Of a stretch of DNA of 64,000 nucleotides, positions 61,683 through 64,000 are shown in pieces (the stretch's first letter is position 1; every line of letters starts with the position of its first letter). The stretch is from positions 1,798,001 to 1,862,000 of the forward strand of contig NZ_JABEKS010000001.1 in assembly GCF_012985205.1 (NCBI RefSeq), read 5' to 3'. The stretch is from Planctomonas sp. JC2975 (GTDB lineage: Bacteria; Actinomycetota; Actinomycetes; Actinomycetales; Microbacteriaceae). A model generated the notes under the pieces. The model was given only the letters and a program-made list of their open reading frames with translations, did no database searches and was not told where the DNA came from. The translations under genes were made by a program, and so were the position numbers.

Positions 61683-64000
61683 TCAGTGCGCTGCGTGAGC
61701 CGGATGCGAGCCCGGACTGTAAGCGCCCATCACCGTGCCGACGAATCCGGTGCGGGCGAGGGCGCCGGGATCACGGTCGCCGTCCGCGTAGTCGTTGGCC
61801 GTCGCGATGACGCCGGCGGTGCCGTGCGTTGCGGCGAAGGCCGCTGCCTTGCCGCCGTAGTTCGGCGGTGCGGCGTGCCGCCCGACGCCCGCCGCATGCT
61901 CGGGCATGTGCACACCGTCCGGGTGCAGCTTCGATGCCACTGCACTCGAGATCTTGCTGCCCGCCGCCTCGGTGAACGCCGATCCTGCCGCACCCGTGGC
62001 GGCGCCGGCGACCAGACCCGTCGCGCCGTGACCGAGCGCCCCCGTGACAGTGTGCGGTCCAGGACCCGTGAAGTAGTTGTACTCCCCGAGCACGACGCCG
62101 CCGGTACCGCCCGCGACGGCTCCGGATACCGCAGCGGCTTTGATCCCCGTCATTCCGAGCTTCGCGGCGACCCCGAAGTCGCCGATGCCGCCCAGTGCGC
62201 CGGACAGCACGACCTCGCCGTAGTTGACGGTGCCCGTCGTGGCCTTCTGGATCAGCGTGTCAGCGCCGGCGGACAGCAGCATGGCTCCCGCCGGTCCGCC
62301 GACACCGGTGATCATGAGCGCGCCGCCCGCGACGACCATGACGCCGCCGATGACCCAGGCTCCCCAGCCGGTCGTCGCCCATTTCGACACGCTGTTCCAC
62401 GTGTCGCCGGCCCACTTGGTCGTGCTGTCCCACGCGTCGGCCAGCCAGCCCTGGGTCTGCTTGCGCAGTTCGTCGTCGGTGAGCGGATGCAGACCCGTCG
62501 GGTCGCTGAAGGCGAGCGGGTTGTTGCCAGCGTAGTTGTACGGGTTGCCTGCCCAGCCCGCGCCGACGACGGGCGGGACCGGGTCGGTCGCGAGGAAGCC
62601 CCGCGTCGCGGGATCGTACGGACGCGCGCCGAGCCACTCCAGCAGATCCGCTCCCGCGCCGATGGTCAGGGTGCCCGTCGGCGTGATGCCGAGGCCACCG
62701 GAGAGTCCGACGGTGGCGCCGGTCCGCCACGGATCCACGGTGTCGTTGCGTCCAGCGCGCCATCCCGGTGTCGACCACGATGAGCCGATGCCCGTCACCG
62801 TGCCGAGCGGGAGCACCGCGGTGTCTCCGACCCCGACGAGGGTTGGGACGGCCGCCGCCGCATCCCACCAGACCGGGTCGGACCCGACCGCGGAGAGGCG
62901 ACCCGTTGCATCCGTGTGCGCAGTGGTGCTGCGGCGTTCCCCGGTGCTCGTCGTGTCGGTCAGGCGGCTGAGCCGACCGGCGACCGTCCACTCGTACTCA
63001 CGAGCGGATCCGTCGGCATTCAGGGTGCGCGTGCGGCGACCGCTCGGGTCATAGGTGTGGTCGGTGGTGGTGCCGTCGTCGTGATGCACCGCGATCAGCT
63101 GGCCGGCGGGGTCGTATCCATACGTCTCGGACCGCCCGCCGTCGACGCTGCTCACGATGCGCCCGTTCGTGTCGAACGCCCAGACCTGTTCAAGCCCTTC
63201 GGTGATGGCGGAGGTCAGTTCCTCGGCGAGGTCATAGCCGTAGCGCGTCGTGATTCCGTCGCGGGTGATCGCCTCCACCCTGCCTTCGGAGTCACGCTCG
63301 ATGAGCGTGTTCTGGCGTCCGGCGGCGCCGGTGATCGTGTGGGCTGTGACGTCGCCGTCGACTCTCTCCCAGGTCTGCCGGGTGGTGTTGCCCTCTGCGT
63401 CGACCGCGATCGCCGTGACCACCTCGCCCGCACCGTCGTACGTGAGCGCAACCGTGCCCAGCGCCGGATGCTCCACGCTCGTCAGCCGGCCCGCGGAGTC
63501 GTATGCGTAGCTCGTCGTGCGACCGAAGGCATCCACCATCGCCGTGCGGCGCCCGGCGCGGTCGTAGCTCCACGTGATCTCCGCTGCCTCGCCGCCGTCG
63601 ACCGTTCGACTGTCGCGGAGGATGCGGCCGACGCGATCCCATTCCCTCGTATGCGTCACAGGTGACGAACCGCTGAAGTCGTCGACCGTCTGGACGCGGG
63701 CACGCAGGTCACGCGTGACCGTGCAGATCATCGTGCCATCGAGGGTGGTGGAGGTCTCCCGCCCCGAGGCGTCGAAGCCGAAGCCGAAACGGTGTCCGTC
63801 CGGCGTCTGCTGCCACACCTGCCGCCCGGCCAGGTCGTAGCCGGCGGACGTGACTCGGCCGAGCGGATCGGTTTCGGACACGAGACGGTTCATGCCGTCC
63901 CATTCGCGGCTCGTCACTGCACCCGCCGGGTCGATGATGCGCACGAGTCGGCTGTTCTGGTCGTACTCATACCGCGTGACGCCACCGAGTCCGTTGGTCA
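61683..64000 (-). CDS. Second Rhs/YD-repeat protein, partial (N-terminus outside window)
   Basis: Frame open from the right edge to a stop at 61683, about 772 codons. YD repeats (GYDLAGRQVWQQTPDGHRF, YDYDxxGR types) fill the first 450, then RPYDPATRGFLATDPVPP with GNNPLAFSDPTGL, nearly the same core as the first Rhs protein. A shared LTDDELRKQTQGWL linker and TGVGGPAG/IQKATTG segments follow. The last 120 residues diverge (GVHMPEHAAGVGRHAAPPNY ..., ends HPAHAAH) and carry several His residues, but no toxin motif that I recognise. It is probably a recent paralogue of the gene at 54579 with an exchanged tip. Confidence 0.87.
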   Translation of the reverse strand, partial: TNGLGGVTRYEYDQNSRLVRIIDPAGAVTSREWDGMNRLVSETDPLGRVTSAGYDLAGRQVWQQTPDGHRFGFGFDASGRETSTTLDGTMICTVTRDLRARVQTVDDFSGSSPVTHTREWDRVGRILRDSRTVDGGEAAEITWSYDRAGRRTAMVDAFGRTTSYAYDSAGRLTSVEHPALGTVALTYDGAGEVVTAIAVDAEGNTTRQTWERVDGDVTAHTITGAAGRQNTLIERDSEGRVEAITRDGITTRYGYDLAEELTSAITEGLEQVWAFDTNGRIVSSVDGGRSETYGYDPAGQLIAVHHDDGTTTDHTYDPSGRRTRTLNADGSAREYEWTVAGRLSRLTDTTSTGERRSTTAHTDATGRLSAVGSDPVWWDAAAAVPTLVGVGDTAVLPLGTVTGIGSSWSTPGWRAGRNDTVDPWRTGATVGLSGGLGITPTGTLTIGAGADLLEWLGARPYDPATRGFLATDPVPPVVGAGWAGNPYNYAGNNPLAFSDPTGLHPLTDDELRKQTQGWLADAWDSTTKWAGDTWNSVSKWATTGWGAWVIGGVMVVAGGALMITGVGGPAGAMLLSAGADTLIQKATTGTVNYGEVVLSGALGGIGDFGVAAKLGMTGIKAAAVSGAVAGGTGGVVLGEYNYFTGPGPHTVTGALGHGATGLVAGAATGAAGSAFTEAAGSKISSAVASKLHPDGVHMPEHAAGVGRHAAPPNYGGKAAAFAATHGTAGVIATANDYADGDRDPGALARTGFVGTVMGAYSPGSHPAHAAH

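Noticed and set aside
1-64000. tRNA genes, CRISPR arrays, insertion sequences, prophage
   Set aside because: I looked through the intergenic gaps on both strands. None shows a cloverleaf, regular spaced repeats, terminal inverted repeats with a transposase, or integrase-like frames.

Overview
The window is high-GC DNA whose dense genes are strongly biased to G/C at third codon positions, with frequent GTG starts and 1-4 nt ATGA/GTGA overlaps. It carries the str ribosomal operon (rpsL-rpsG-fusA-tuf), a class E type (LAxTG) cell-wall sorting signal, an F420-type LLM oxidoreductase, a DUF4012 protein and several start codons placed 6-8 nt after a TANNNT box, as in leaderless actinobacterial mRNAs. 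This points to an actinobacterium; Microbacteriaceae is my best guess from general resemblance, not proven.

Layout. (1) 1-13.1 kb: polysaccharide locus with six glycosyltransferase (GT) genes, one encoding a three-domain GT4-GT2-GT4 fusion of 1024 aa, a GDP-mannose 4,6-dehydratase, an O-antigen ligase/polymerase-like membrane protein, a Wzt/Wzm-type ABC exporter pair and a hexapeptide acyltransferase. (2) 13.1-20.6 kb: a GT2 gene facing a tightly overlapping plus-strand chain: GT4, PqqD-like protein, WbsX-like protein, GT4, flavin oxidoreductase and ATP-grasp ligase. (3) 20.6-22.1 kb and 32.95-35.9 kb: two minus-strand blocks that together look like one nucleotide-sugar set (C-methyltransferase, NAD-epimerase, RmlC-like epimerase, sugar-1-phosphate nucleotidyltransferase, PIG-L deacetylase). 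They are separated by (4) 22.3-32.9 kb, a looser, less GC-biased stretch with an FMN oxidase, four GT2s (two clearly paralogous), a NodB deacetylase, a pyruvyltransferase, a class III aminotransferase and a degenerate-looking methyltransferase. (5) 36.0-41.9 kb: a lasso-peptide-like RiPP cluster: a 42-aa precursor not in the usual size range of gene callers, a short asparagine-synthetase-type cyclase, a B2-type leader peptidase, an HPr-kinase-like protein, a nucleotidyltransferase and an ABC exporter. (6) 41.9-47.7 kb: PAP2 phosphatase, an LADTG-anchored surface protein, the priming sugar-phosphate transferase and a DUF4012 protein. (7) 47.8-52.3 kb: str operon. (8) 52.6-64 kb: LLM oxidoreductase, then two large tandem Rhs/YD-repeat genes (the second running off the window), a WXG100 protein, and small membrane proteins placed directly behind each Rhs gene.

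How it fits together. The priming transferase (43990-45486), the many GTs and nucleotide-sugar enzymes, the Wzt/Wzm exporter and the Wzy/ligase-like protein would build and export a decorated cell-surface glycan (acetyl, pyruvyl, methyl and possibly amino substituents). The RiPP cluster is the most unusual system: the precursor has the full YxxP...G...T leader signature, a possible Ala1 to Asp8/Asp9 ring and a C-terminal serine, next to an HPr-kinase-like gene as in paeninodin-type phosphorylated lasso peptides. It has no RRE (B1) gene of its own; the only PqqD/RRE protein in the window lies 20 kb away inside the glycan operon. The Rhs-WXG100 region looks like a polymorphic-toxin locus of type VII secretion style with linked immunity candidates, although I recognise no catalytic toxin domain.

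I saw no tRNA, rRNA, CRISPR array, transposase or phage gene.
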